DNA of 64,000 bases, taken from positions 95,375,307-95,439,306 of the forward strand of contig OZ010800.1 of assembly GCA_963932465.1 (NCBI GenBank), read 5' to 3'. Origin of the DNA: Maratus speciosus (Eukaryota; Arthropoda; Arachnida; Araneae; Salticidae). A program made the position numbers and the translations under genes. This document shows, piece after piece, positions 10,891 to 22,746 of the stretch; position 1 is the stretch's first letter; the number at the start of each line of letters is the position of its first letter. The notes beneath the pieces were generated by a model that ran no database searches, was not told where the DNA came from, and saw only the letters and a program-made list of their open reading frames with translations.

Positions 10891-11969
10891 TGTTTTTTTA
10901 TTAAACAAACCAATAATTAGAATTTTTATATTTCTAGTTTCAAAATTTTTCTTTGGAAAGGAATTTTTTATGCATAAGCTTCATTATCATTATTACACAC
11001 TTTGTGCATATCACTTTAGTTGAATGTTGGAGGAATTTGTTTCAAGTTGGGAAATTTTCGAACTCTCCCCCCCGAAAAAATATCTGTAGCTACGCCCCTG
11101 TAGGGGGGTGCGGGAGATGAATCCAATACCACCTCACACTATAACACCGGCTGCAGGACCAGTGTGGTCATGCATAATACAGCAGTTGAACAGCCTCCCC
11201 CCACGGTGTCTCCAAACTCTAATTCGATTATCGTGATACTGCAGGCAGAAGCGTGATTCATCCGAAAACACAATGCTATGCCGTTCGGATGCCCATCTCT
11301 GCCGTTTAGCGGACCATTGTAAACGCAAATGCCTGTGGTTTAATGCCAAATATACGCGAAGCACTGGACGCCTAGCGGACAATCCACTGTACTGCAAACG
11401 ACTTCGAATAGTTCGTGCGGGCACCCATTGTTGTGTTAGAGACGGTATTCGTTGTGTTATGGTAACGGATGTGGCAGTGCGTTCAATCAGTGCCATGCGC
11501 ACAATATCCCTGTCTTCCACTGTAGTGGTGTGACGAGGCAGCTGCAATTGCTCCTGTCGGTCTGTTGTTCCCTCCTGTATCCACCGATTCCATATTCTCA
11601 TGACTGTTGCTTGGCTACGTCCGATACGATGACCAGTTTCTCGGAAGGATAATCCGCAATCTCTGTATGAAAGGATTCTTCCACGATCGAAATCCGAAAC
11701 GTGCTGCAATGGTGCTCGTGTTTTCTACGAGGCATACTGAATCTTCACGCACAAAAAATCGCAGGAGAAAACAATTCACGTTCTTGAAAACGGCAATCTT
11801 TCTTCCCTTTATATACATATTGTAAGGGGCGCTGGAGTCGCCCACGATGTGCCTCGAGCGCTGAATTTGTAATCATTTGTATATACCACTGAGGTGTATA
11901 CATGATGTAAATTTTACGCTGTTTGGTTGATCCCTTCATGGTGTTGCATTTTGGATGGCCAGCAGTGTA

Positions 11970-12686
11970 CATATGGGAAAAAAGGCTAAATTGGTCAGTG
12001 AGGGCAAAGTGGACATTTGAGTTTTTTCTGCTGTATAGTGCTCACGCTAAGCTGGAACTTGGCGAAGCAGTCATCACAGATGTTGGTAATATCGTCTATG
12101 ATTTTGAAGCGAAAGCTGATTTCTAGTTTTGGGCTCATTTTATTGTTTTTTCCCATTTTCGGTTTTAGGCGAGTGGTAAAATTTCTTGATTGTAGCTAAA
12201 TAGTATGTAGTGTTATAATTATTTGATTTTACGCTGTTTGATCAAATTGAAATAACCTTTCAAATGATGAGTGTTTAAAAACGTGATGACGATGACGCAA
12301 AAGTGATGAAAAAGTCATGAAGTTTGGATGCTCAACAATAAAACTGCCCAGCCTAGTCGGGCAAAGTAGCCATTTTGTAATTTTTTTAAGAAACGTGTAC
12401 ATATTAAAATAACTTTTTAAAAGTAAAATAGCAATTGGAACTACAGTTACGGAAAGGTTTTTGGTCCGCCGAAAACAAATTTTTACATAAGACGGAAAAA
12501 AGAATATTTTAAAACCGAAAATTGTATTTGTTCAGTCTACAATAGCTTCTTTTTATTTACAATTTTTAACACAAATGAATTTCTGTTTTTCTATGGTACA
12601 TAAATTTAAGTTATGCGTTTTTATTTTTTCATTACCCTTATAAAAAAAAGAAAAAAAACAGGCCGTTATTCTACCATTACGTTTTA
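11970..12686. other. Non-coding stretch
   Basis: No gene or element recognised. Overlapping short open frames at 11923-12199 have no family resemblance. Confidence 0.4.
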
Positions 12687-12689
12687 ATA

Positions 12690-13310
12690 ATAATAATAAT
12701 AATAAAAGTACATGTCGTTATTCTAACTGTAAATGGAAGACTACGAGATTTAAAAAAAAATGTCATACATCCAAAATTTAAAAAGGAAATTTTTAAAAAT
12801 CATATATATTTTTAAATTTTTAGGATAATTGAAAAAAAATTAAAATTGTATAGTTTATTTATATGTATCGTATTTCAATCCGTTTCGCTGAGGAAAATAC
12901 GAATTTTTATGTGTAAAAAACTGTAAATAAAAGGAAAATGTCGATTGAACAAATAAAAATGCGCACATTTTTCTCTTTTACTTTTCATTAAATTCATAAA
13001 ATGGTAATAATAAAAATACATGCCTTTATTCTAACTGTAAATGGAAGACTTCGAGATTTAAAAAAATATGTCATACATCCAAAATTTAAAAAAGTAAATT
13101 TTTAAAAATAATATATATTTTTAAATTTTTAGGATAATTGAAAAAAAAATTGTATAGTTTATTTATATGTATCGTATTTCAATTTGTTTCGCTGAGGAAA
13201 ATACGAATTTTTATGTGTAAAAAACTGTAAATAAAAGGAAAATGTCGATTGATCAAATAAAAATGCGTACATTTTTCTCTGTTACTTTTCATTAAATTCA
13301 TAAAATGGTA
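12690..13310 (+). repeat. Tandem duplication, period about 308 bp, two copies
   Basis: CTAACTGTAAATGGAAGAC occurs at 12723 and 13031, and the whole unit (including TATATGTATCGTATTTCAAT and a CATTTTTCTCT block) repeats once with over 90% identity. Confidence 0.9.
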
Positions 13311-14206
13311 ACTTCATACTTTAAACTCTTTCTATGCGTAAAAAAATAATAAATAAATGCTCAAGCTCATGTTTTTTATTTTTTTTTATTTATTTTTTTT
13401 GTTACAAACTTAACAAGTATTACTAATTAATATTTCACTTTAAAAAACGGTACTGGAGATTACAAACGTAATCTAGTAAAATCAATCCCGTTTAAATTTC
13501 TGAATTATTGAAATTATTGTTTGGTAGTGCTGCTATCTGTCTTTCAAATGTAAAAATATTATTACATATAACGCCTCTCTCAACTACATCTGTAATTTTA
13601 AATACTGGTAAATAGGCCACAAAAATTTAATTTGGGTCTCGAAAATTCAGATTAGTACCAAGCTTCAATATCTTTTATGAACAGCAATTATATTTAAGAG
13701 ATTTTGACATTTATCGTTGATTTATCATGATATCAACGAGATTACATTTTGGCAAGGTCTTGGCGATTTAATGTTAACTTTTTTTCTTAGACTTTAATTT
13801 CATTTGATGCTGTGGAAGATTGATGTTTTCCTGTGCTATTTGATTTCTGTATGGAATGTATGTATATTCGTATGTCTCTATGAAAATGGATACTCAATTA
13901 TTAAGCAAAAAATTGTAGGTTAGAATTTCATTCAGATAGATTTATTTAGTTTTATTAGTGAGCAATTATTGTATTTTGAATAAAAAGGTTTAAAGAGTAA
14001 TATTTCTTGATATTCTTCTTTAAAAGTAAGCTTTCTACGTAGTAAAATTTAACAAAGCTCTATATCTATGAAACAAACCATTAAAAAAATTCCCATTTTG
14101 TAAAAGGGGTGGGGGAGAAATAAAGGTGAATGGAAATCACGATTTGGAGTTCATACCATTGGTCTTTAATTTTTTTTTATTATTATTAACCTAAAAAAGC
14201 AGTGAT
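13311..14206. other. Non-coding stretch
   Basis: AT-rich, no gene or element seen. Confidence 0.4.
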
Positions 14207-15351
14207 ATCAACACAAAAAACCCTTAACGGGTTAAAAGTTTGTGACGCAGTACTTTATCTTATTGCTATAAGAATTTTAAATATGGAACTTAAAAATAAT
14301 GATATCAAATTTTAAGTGACGCTATGCTATTAATTAATGTATATATAGATACATTTATATTATTTATTTCATCATTTTATTTTACTTATAATTGCATGTG
14401 TAATAATTATATTAAATTTAAAAGGATGTATAAAAATTTATTCACTGATGCTTTATCAATCACATCTTTCATAAATTCAAAATATGAGTTTTAAAAGATA
14501 TGATATCAAAATTTAAGTAACGCCTTGATGTAGCTTTAAACAATTTGTTTTAAAATTCAATTTCAATTATTTTCGGTTTGGATAAATATATTTACACATG
14601 TAACGAAAACTTTTAATTTACCAATACTTAAAAATATCACTCTCACTGAACCTACAGAACGCACTGTAATGTATTTATATGAAAAATTTGATTTATCTTT
14701 TGTGCCACGCTATCCAAAATCAAAAGTAAAATTTATGTAAATGATTAATGTGTGTCATATTATCCATTTGCATACCTTTAGTTTAGTTTGGATACAATGA
14801 CGCACAAAAATTATTTACATAAATTTTGCTTTTGATTTTGGATAGCGTGGCACAAAAGTTAGATCAAATTTTTCATATAAATACATTACAGTGCATTGTG
14901 TAGGTTCAGTGAGAAAGATATTTTTAACAGTGTATTGGTAAATTAAAAGTTTTGGTTACATGTTAAATATATTTAGACAAACCGAAAACAATTGAAATTG
15001 AATTTTAAAACAAATTGTTTAAAGCTACATCAAGGCGTCACTTAAATTTTGATATCATATCTTTTAAAACTGATATTTTGAATTTATGAAAGATGTGATT
15101 GATAAAGCATCAATGAATAATTTTTTATACATCCTTTTAAATTTAACATAATTATTACACATGCAATTATAAGTAAAATAAAATGATGAAATAAATAATA
15201 TAAATGTATGTATATATACATTAATTAATAGTATAGCGTCACTTAAAATTTGATATCATTATTTTTAAGTTCCATATTTAAAATTCTTATAGCAATAAGA
15301 TAAAGTGCTGCGTCACAAACTTTTAACCCGTTAACGGTTTTTTGTGTTGAT
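14207..15351. mobile_element. Fold-back (palindromic) element, arms about 565 bp
   Basis: Left arm 14207-14772 and right arm about 14787-15351 are inverted copies with roughly 15 bp between them. Outer tips are ATCAACACAAAAAAC and its complement; one marker pair is the GTGGCAC/GTGCCAC block at about 14702 and 14850. No coding frame survives. A clear target duplication was not found, so it may be a fold-back transposon, a long-armed MITE or a palindrome formed by rearrangement. Confidence 0.85.
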
Positions 15352-16825
15352 CAGTTTTTACAAAAAAAAAAAAAAATGCGAGAGAGGGGAAAATATTTCA
15401 AGATTTGATTTTCATTTCCCGACATGTTGCGAAACCATTTACTTATTCCAATTGCAAAAATTTTCGTCTGTGATATTTTTTTTCTTTCTTACCACGAAAG
15501 TCAAAAGGCATTTTATATTATTTTTTTGTTAACGATTTGATTTGATTTCTATCCTTTTTATTTAAGGTAAATGTAATTTACAGATGGGAATTGAGAAACT
15601 ATTTAGGATTCTTTTTCTGCCTTCAACATATTATAACTTTCCTTTCCCTATTTTTTTAATTATGATTTTTTTATTTCATTATTTGAGGAGTGTACATGTA
15701 AGTGCTATGTGACAGATAAACTGGAATTAAATTTAACGACTCACATACGAATGAATGATACGAGATATTTATAGACATGAATTTATTATGTGATACAGGA
15801 TTAACATTATATTATTATTATTTATAAAAAGAAGGAAATACTAGAATTAAGAATGTTGTTGGATTATTTATGTAGAGATTTAAATAATTTTTGATGATGA
15901 CTATGCTAAAACAAAAGATATAAGTTACTGAAACAGTGATGATGGTTTAAACCTTAGAAGGACCTATGAGGCGATGCACCTCATAATGTCTTCATTTCCG
16001 GTCACAAATCATTACTTTTTTCGAAAACTTATCTAAGATTAAAAATAATATGAGGAATAAAATTACGTAATATTTAACAGTTGTGATAGATACTGTTATT
16101 ATACTGAGAGAATACAGATCTCTAATAATGAAAAGACCATGACAAAAACTATCAAAGATTGTATAGTTGTATATTTACATTATAATTGACAAAACTTTTA
16201 TTTACGATTGTTTATTAATTTATTTGATATATCATTATTATACAAGGTTATTCTAACATTATTTATTTATTTATTTATTATTGTTATTATTATTTAATAT
16301 TACTAATATTATTAGTGCAACATAGTGTGTGATATAAGATTTAAGTAACCATAAAACTCTTATGAACTCTACAAATCCATATCTCAGTACGGACTACAAA
16401 TCACTAGAGGACATATAATTTAGTGAAGATACTGAATAAATATGGTATGGTTTTGAAAATTGTGTCACTGTTGCTAACTAATGAACTGATATTATTGCTG
16501 TATAAATTCACAGAAAGCAAAACTGTTGGTAATTTTGAATATTAACCAAATATTATTATAACTGTTTTTATTATTGTACTTGTACTTATTACAGCAGTTT
16601 CCACTAAGACGCGATTTTTTTTTTAATTTTTAATTATATTTTTTTCCTTTCAAAATGAAATTAAAGCTAAGAGCAACGCGATTTGGTGACCAAGTGACAG
16701 TATCATTTTAAAGATGATTGTAAAACAAAGAAACAAAAATTGTAGAACGAGTATCTGCTTTCTCTCAATGAACTCACAGGTCATCGGGACCTCCTAGTTC
16801 ATTCATTTTTTGAGGGGAGGGATTT
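15352..16825. other. AT-rich non-coding stretch
   Basis: No gene recognised. Simple ATT and TTTA runs occur near 15810-15825 and 16255-16310. Confidence 0.5.
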
Positions 16826-17450
16826 TGTTATATTATTAGATCTAATTCCGCGATTTCCTTATCTTATTCTAATTTACTACTTTATATTTACTAAATCCTC
16901 ATCCTTAAATAATCTCTATCGTTAAGTCTGTTAAATTCCCTTTAATTTAATGTCTCACTTCCCTAAATCGCTTAAATATTACGCTTTTAGTATTCTTAAA
17001 TTAAATGTTCCATTTTCGCGCTTTTTTCTTTCGAAAATATTCTTTTAGCTTCCATTTTTACTTTCCCGTGCATTTCTGAGGCAATCCTTTTCCCCTTCAT
17101 ATCCATCCGCTTGATCTATCCGCACTCTTTATGTGACGTGACATTCTTAATTATTCATTGGTTGAGAGCGCGATTTACGTCATATTTGTATCCTTACATT
17201 GGAGGAACAAAAAGTCGATGCTCGCTGTGTTTCAGTAGAATTTGTCGTATTTCTACTTTCATAACTTCCCCTGGTAGCCGTCTGATATTTTCAATTATCT
17301 ATAAATGCTTACCCATGATTAAATACTACGTAGCGATGGCTTGATAAAAATGAATCGGTGGAAACTACACCGCCGAAAGCTCTTTCAATAAAAGCCTGAG
17401 TTTAAATTACGCATTGTCTCAATTATTACGGAGAAACCTACACTGGATAA
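16826..17450 (+). mobile_element. Possible solo LTR
   Basis: The stretch opens with TGTTATATTATTAG and could end at ACCTACA, the TG...CA pattern of LTRs. Within it are a GC-richer promoter-like part around 17150-17240, AATAAA at about 17388 followed by GCCTGAGTTTAAATTACG, and no open frame. I could not match a 4-6-bp target duplication at the ends, and no second LTR or internal region is present. It could equally be unrelated unique sequence. Confidence 0.3.
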
Positions 17451-17624
17451 ATGTGTTACCTGGCCTATCACTCGATGACTGCAAGTACCTTCCAACATCC
17501 TTGTTGATTTACTACGAAACATTCTATTTCAGCTTAATCTAATGTACGGCATCCAGATTGATTATTCATCTACTATGACATCGAAACTAACCACACTTTC
17601 GAATCACCATATAACGTAATATCG

Positions 17625-17657
<33 letters not shown>
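17625..17657. repeat. (AT)n microsatellite
   Basis: About 16 AT dinucleotides. Confidence 0.95.
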
Positions 17658-17658
<1 letters not shown>

Positions 17659-18009
17659 CTTTTCTATGGACACGATAACATATATCAGTTTAAAGTTTTC
17701 AATACTTCTAGGAAAAGGGCCAAAACATTATGCATTACAGACTTTTGATATAATTAAAAGTGGCTTCAAGGAGTGCAAAAATAGGGTATTCAGAAGAAAA
17801 AAAATGCATAACTTCGTCAATTCACAAGCTATCAAATTCACTTAAATTTATAATAAATCCTCTTAATATTATCTAAATTTTTATTTTGACAATCTTTTGA
17901 TAGGAGCAACTCTTACAGCAAAAAGAAATTGAAAACAAAAAAGTGTGTGTGTGAGGGAGGGGGGGGGGAGGTTGTTTAAAAAAAATCACATTTCCCTTAA
18001 TCCGTTAAA

Positions 18010-18075
18010 TTCTTGGTGAAATTAGTACTTAACTTCGAAATCTACCTGCGCCTGTAGGCTAAGCCAACAGGGATT
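18010..18075 (-). repeat. Dispersed repeat, partner inverted at 25855-25912
   Basis: Complement of GGTAGATTTCGAAGTTAAGT and flanks; the partner near 25875 reads this in the forward direction. About 85% identity over 60 bp. Confidence 0.75.
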
Positions 18076-19369
18076 TTTCTATAATGATGCTAGTTATAAA
18101 CGTTTTTGTACAACAGGAGAAGCTGATTTAATTTGGGGAGGAGGTAAACAACATTATAACTTCATTTTTTAAAAAGATTGACTGGAATAGCCAAAAATTC
18201 AATTAATAAAGAAACTCCTTACTATTAGTTAATAATAAATTAATTAAAATAATAATAAATGTTTATTAAAATAATTCATTAAAACTATCAAAATTCCAAT
18301 ACCCCGTGCCAAATGGGCCAACTAACCCCGTATCGCCATTTTTGTTTTTCATGATTGTAAGGAATGATTCTGAAAGTATTTCAATAAAAAAACATGCCCT
18401 ACAATAACTACGAACAATTATTTTTCTGAATTATTATATATCAAAATCTAAAATGTAATCTACAAACAAATAAAAAACGATTATTTATAAGAGAGGAAAT
18501 TTACTCACTTTTGCAAAATTAAAAAAATTCTCAATAATTCTTTAACGGACGCTCCGACTTCAAAGGTACTGATGTTGGGGAAGGAAAGCGAATCAATGCA
18601 TACTTAGCTGGACTGACAATAACATCTAACGCAAAGTTTAAAAAATATCGCGACTGGGCAAACATGCCCCTATGGCCAACTAGCCCCGGTCTACCCTACG
18701 TTTACACTTAAATTTATATAAATAGTTCATCATTTCTTTCAAGCTTATATTCCATAACGAAATTAAAGCGTTCATCAATCAATAAATAGGCCAATAAAAC
18801 ATAAATAAATCACGAATTTAAGACATGTAATTGAACAGTACGCGGTTATGCCACTGAAATGAAAAAAGTCAAAAAGGTTGAATGTGAATACCGATTTTAT
18901 TGGTTGTTAAATCCTGGCGTAGGGTCAATATGAAAGCATCGCTTTTAATAAGTTACAAAATTTTATTTGAACGCATTATTGCTATTTTTCATATAAATAT
19001 GATTTTTAATATTTTTAACGAGCATTCTAAAAAATATATATTATGCAAAAATTCTATTGTAGTTATGATTTAAAATAAAATCTATAAACGCGTGCAATGC
19101 TTTCTCGCCAAAATCTTTAGCATTTACTGAATCAGTTTTTCATTAAAAAAATTTATTAACTACATTTTATCATTTATTATTTTTTTAAAAATTAAAATAA
19201 CGTGTTCACTGTATGTAAGAACCCATAGAAAAATACCGCATTCATAGCTGTGCCTTTAATATGAGCAGAGAAAAGGTGATGTTAACAACAGAAAAAATAT
19301 ATATATATATGATGGTTTTCATCTATATTCTGTAACCCGGAAAGGTCGGGTTTATCCCCTTGTTTGTTA

Positions 19370-19940
19370 TAAAAAAGAGTTTTTGTTGTTGCTTTTAATA
19401 CAACGAATATACAAATATACATTTTTTTCCATTTCTGGGTAAAAGGTTTATATTAAAACAAAATAAATAACACTTATGAAATTTGTCTGATAATGCAATT
19501 TGAATTCCATATATTTAAAAGAGTCATTTTTGTTTTTTAATTTACCTATACAAAATAAAGATTCATCCATGAGCAAAACTTTTATCATAAAAAAAAGAAA
19601 AAGTTAAGTTTTTCTATAGAAAGTAGAGCATTCATTAGACGAGTAAGAAAAAAAAATCAATGTAAGTTTCTTAACAGTGGTGATATTTTTAGGCAATAAA
19701 TTTCTGTCACGTATATTCTGACTTCCTTTTATTATATCATTATGCATAACACATAATCTAGCAATCAAAATGTTACAATTCTCTGTCTTCGGTTGCTGGA
19801 CCATTTATCATAACCTCAAGACTTCCTACACTACTAATAATGTAAAGTAACTTATAAAAATTATTCTGAATATCATCGAATAATTTTGTTCATAATGCCT
19901 AATAAAATGCTCTCATTAGAAGAAATTATTTCTATATTAA
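19370..19940 (+). repeat. Old dispersed repeat, partner at 48430-49010
   Basis: Collinear similarity (about 70-75% by eye) over about 560 bp to 48430-49010, same orientation. Anchors include AACACATAATCTAGCAAT and CGAATAATTTTGTTCAT in both. Could be an old transposon family or an ancient duplication. Confidence 0.7.
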
Positions 19941-19979
19941 GTAAACAAGTTGGAAATTGCTCGTCAAACGGGGCAAATG

Positions 19980-21201
19980 AGGTGCGTTCGCAATATAACT
20001 AGTTTTATAATTACTTTTTTCACCTCATATTGTACTGAATGTATATTTTTTTGCACTTCATAAGTCTGTAACATCATTAAAAGGCACTTGCAATTATTTT
20101 TGTTCCTATTCCCCGTAATGTAGCGGAACACTTTTGACTGTCCCTGTAATTAAACTATCGATCCAATTTTCATACAATTTAAATTGGCTCGACATAATTT
20201 TGCAACAATTATATATTTAAAATTTCAGACCATTCGGAAGACTTTAACATCATTAAAATGAACTTGCAATATTTTTATTTCCCATTGGCCGTAATATAAC
20301 GAAAAACTTTTGACTGCCCCTGTAATTAAACTATACATCCGATTTTCATAAAATTTGAATTGGCTCGATAAAATATTTCAACAATTATGTATTTAAAACT
20401 TCAGACCATTCGGAAGGCTGCAACATCATTAAAATGCATTTGCAATAATTTTTCCTATTGGCCTTAATGTAAAGGAAAACTTTTGACTGTCCATGTAATT
20501 AAACTATACATCTGATTTTCATAAAATTTTAAATGGCTCGACAAAATATTGCAAAAATTATGTATTTAAAATTTCATACCATTCGGAAGATTATAACATC
20601 ATTAAAATGCACTTGCAATAATTTTTCACATTGGCCGTAATGTAACGAAAAACTTTTGAGTGCCCCTGTAATTAAACTATACATCCGATTTTCATAAAAT
20701 TTGAATTGACTCGATAAAATATTTAAACAATTACGTATTTAAAATTTCAGACCATTCGGAAGGCTGCAACATCATTAAAATGCATTTGCAATAATTCTTC
20801 GTATTGGCCTTAATGTAAAGAAAAACTTTTCACTGTCCCTGTAATTAAACTATACATCCGATTTTCATAAAATTTGAAATGGCTCGACAAAATATTACAA
20901 AACTTACGTATTTAAAATTTCAGACCATTCGGAAGTCTGCAACATCATTAAAATGCACTTGCAATAATTTTTCCCATTGGCCGTAATGTAAAGAAAAACT
21001 TTTGACTGTCCCTGTAATTAAACTATACATCCGATTTTCATAAAATTTGAAATGGCTCGACAAAATTTTTCACCAATCATATATTTAAAATCTCAGACCA
21101 TTCGGTTGGGTAGTCTTTGCTCTGTTATATGCGGACAGACAGACAGACGGGCTGAACGACGACTATAGGTGCTATGTATTTATATAATTACGAACGCACC
21201 T
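19980..21201. mobile_element. Non-autonomous element with inverted ends and 173-bp tandem core
   Basis: The left end AGGTGCGTTCGCAATATAA and the right end complement (AGGTGCGTTCGTAATTATA) form terminal inverted repeats. Between them are about six tandem units. ACCATTCGGA occurs at 20229, 20405, 20578, 20751, 20924 and 21097, so the period is 173 bp four times and 176 once. A CAGACAGACAGACGG tract lies near the right end. No coding frame and no clear target duplication. Confidence 0.85.
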
Positions 21202-21439
21202 AAAAAGGGTTTAATTTATATATATAACGGTACAAGGACGCTTAAATAAAAACAGAATACTTGAAATTAAATGCGCGATTCCTTGAATAAAAAAAAAATA
21301 TTTTAAAACGAAAAAATCGTAAAAATAAATATTCAGAAAAAATATTGAAGGCTACGGGTCAACCATTTAAGAATTAAAACAAATATTTAAATATACATTC
21401 AGTAATTCAACAAATAATAAAACATTATGTTTTTTTTTT
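21202..21439. other. AT-rich spacer
   Basis: Nothing recognised. Confidence 0.4.
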
Positions 21440-22046
21440 AAATTTCAGAAACGCATAGATTCTCAAATGGAGTCTTGTATGCCAGTGATATTCAAAGGCC
21501 ACGGCGCACTTCCCTGGAGAGGTACCAAAGTTCAACAAAGGACACTTATAGACCGGGAGACGACAGCACAGACAATCACCTCATCGAGTTCACGGCTTAA
21601 ATTCCAGAATTAGTTAAAACTCGATTCACATATTAAAACGCAATCGGTCTGCCAAGTCATATCTTGGCGGAAAACCCGATTTTAGCGGTGGACTCGTAGG
21701 TTTATCATTCTGTTTTCGTGCACCCAAAGGTATGAAAACATGGAGGACTGGGAGACGCAAAACACAATGGGAAACCTACGAGTCAACCGCTAAAATTACG
21801 TTTTCAGGTGTTTTCCACAAAAAAATGACTTGGTAGACCGATTGTGTTTTAATATGTGAATCGAGTTTTAACTAATTTTGGAATTTCAGCCGAGAACTCA
21901 ATGAGGTGATTGTCTGTGCTACCGTCTCTCGGTCTATTAAGAACATTAAAATGTTTTCAAATCTACTTGCTTTTTGTAAGTTTCAGAGAGAATAAAGTTA
22001 TAAAATAATGTGAAATAAATTGAGCGCAAAGTTTAGGGTAAAGTAA
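21440..22046 (+). repeat. Dispersed repeat interrupted by a MITE; partner at 59555-59750
   Basis: Flanks of the MITE (21440-21548 and 21937-22046) align with 59555-59750, sharing GTGATATTCAAAG and AGAACATT. The partner lacks the MITE, giving an in-window empty site. Confidence 0.8.
21549..21936. mobile_element. MITE, 388 bp, TTA target duplication
   Basis: Arms of about 165 bp are inverted copies, starting TAGACCGGGAGACG on the left and the complement of TAGACCGAGAGACGG on the right. TTA flanks both sides (21546-21548, 21937-21939), as for PIF/Harbinger-type insertions; a TA duplication (Tc1-type) cannot be excluded. The empty paralogous site at about 59655 reads TTG. Confidence 0.85.
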
Positions 22047-22225
22047 AAGTTTTTACAGATTAGTATGTTACAAGCTACAGATTTCTGTAGCTTAACAAAA
22101 ACCAGTTTTGTGGGTTTGCATCTTTTTTGTACAAAGTTCAGATAAAATTTTAGTAAGCACACAGATTTCTATAAATTTACATCTGTAGAATTACAGGTTT
22201 TTTTTTTTTTTTTTTTTTTACTGTG
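22047..22225 (-). mobile_element. MITE fragment, inverted relative of 22353-22510
   Basis: Contains CTACAGATTTCTGTAGC and CAGATAAAATTTTA in inverted order relative to the next MITE, then a run of about 20 T. Probably a truncated copy of the same family. Confidence 0.6.
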
Positions 22226-22352
22226 ATGGCGTCAAGGAGATGAAAAATGTCCATAGAACATGGGGTTGCAAAGCCCATTTAATCAAACATATAGTGTTTA
22301 AAAGCCTCACCCAACTTTGGTTTACGCTAATAACTTTCGGAAAACTGAAGTG

Positions 22353-22746
22353 CACTGTAAAACAAAATCTGTAATTTTACAGATGTAAAGTTACAGAAAT
22401 CTGTATGCTTATTAAAATTTTATCTGTACTCTGTACAAAAAGAGGTGTAAATCTACAAAACTAGTTTTCGAATGCTACAGAAATCTGTAGTTTTACAAAA
22501 TAATCTACTAAGATTATAGTACTCTTACTAAAATTTTATCTGCAGTCCGGGTTACAGTTATATAAAATGTTCTAGGAATTCCACTTTCCTAAAAAAATTT
22601 AAGAACCTTACATTTTTTTTGATTTACGGCGCAAAAATGTATCAGTTACATGAATTTTTGTTGTTGCCTTTACATAAAAAGTTCTAGGAATAAAAGTTTC
22701 CTAGAAAAAAATTTAGTAACTTTAGTGATTTTTTGTTTACAGTGTG
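22353..22746 (+). mobile_element. MITE with CACTGTAAAAC-type ends
   Basis: Left CACTGTAAAACAAAATC and right GATTTTTTGTTTACAGTG are imperfect inverted repeats. Inside are CTGTAGATTT-like hairpins and two direct copies of a GTTCTAGGAAT motif about 115 bp apart. The same CACTGT tip occurs on the MITE at 49401-49654. Confidence 0.65.

Larger units (their letters stand above)
8383..11100 (+). mobile_element. hAT element nested in Tc1, 8-bp target duplication
   Basis: 2718 bp with termini CAGGGGCGT and ACGCCCCTG, flanked by the 8-bp duplication TAGGGGGG (8375-8382 and 11101-11108). The 8-bp duplication and CAGGGGCG tip are hAT hallmarks. The insertion lies within the Tc1 transposase gene and is therefore younger. 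A degenerate transposase C-terminus and a tandem repeat array lie inside. Confidence 0.93.
7970..11735 (-). pseudogene. Tc1 transposase pseudogene split by hAT insertion
   Basis: The start codon is at 11735-11733 (MPRRKHEHH), with a frameshift at once, then VSDFDRGRILSYRDCGLSFR begins the N-terminal helix-turn-helix pair. The first catalytic Asp is in VFSDESRF (about 11270). After a TGA where Trp is expected, the gene is cut at 11109 by the hAT. It resumes at 8374 with the second Asp in FEQDNARPYV. Next come a frameshift, the Glu in SPTEHV followed by TAG (Trp expected), another TGA, and the tail HSMPQRVAEDIDRRG ending at 7970. Related in style to the Tcb/Tc1 proteins common in spiders. Confidence 0.93.
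7834..11967 (-). mobile_element. Tc1-type element interrupted by a hAT element
   Basis: Inverted ends CACTGCTGGCCATCCAAAAT on the left and its complement on the right, flanked by TA (7832-7833, 11968-11969). Total 4134 bp; removing the nested hAT (2718 bp plus 8-bp duplication) leaves 1408 bp, nearly the length of the related element at 28760-30164. Confidence 0.95.
17660..19979. other. Non-coding stretch with dispersed repeats
   Basis: No gene. Holds a G-run near 17959-17968, a 60-bp segment at 18010-18075 found inverted at 25855-25912, two similar CCAACTA(A/G)CCCCG-bearing segments at about 18300-18340 and 18650-18705, and a longer old repeat at 19370-19940. Confidence 0.6.

Noticed and set aside
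11273..11972. Plus- and minus-strand open frames around the Tc1 transposase
   Set aside because: They are shadows in other frames of the transposase pseudogene and its terminal region.
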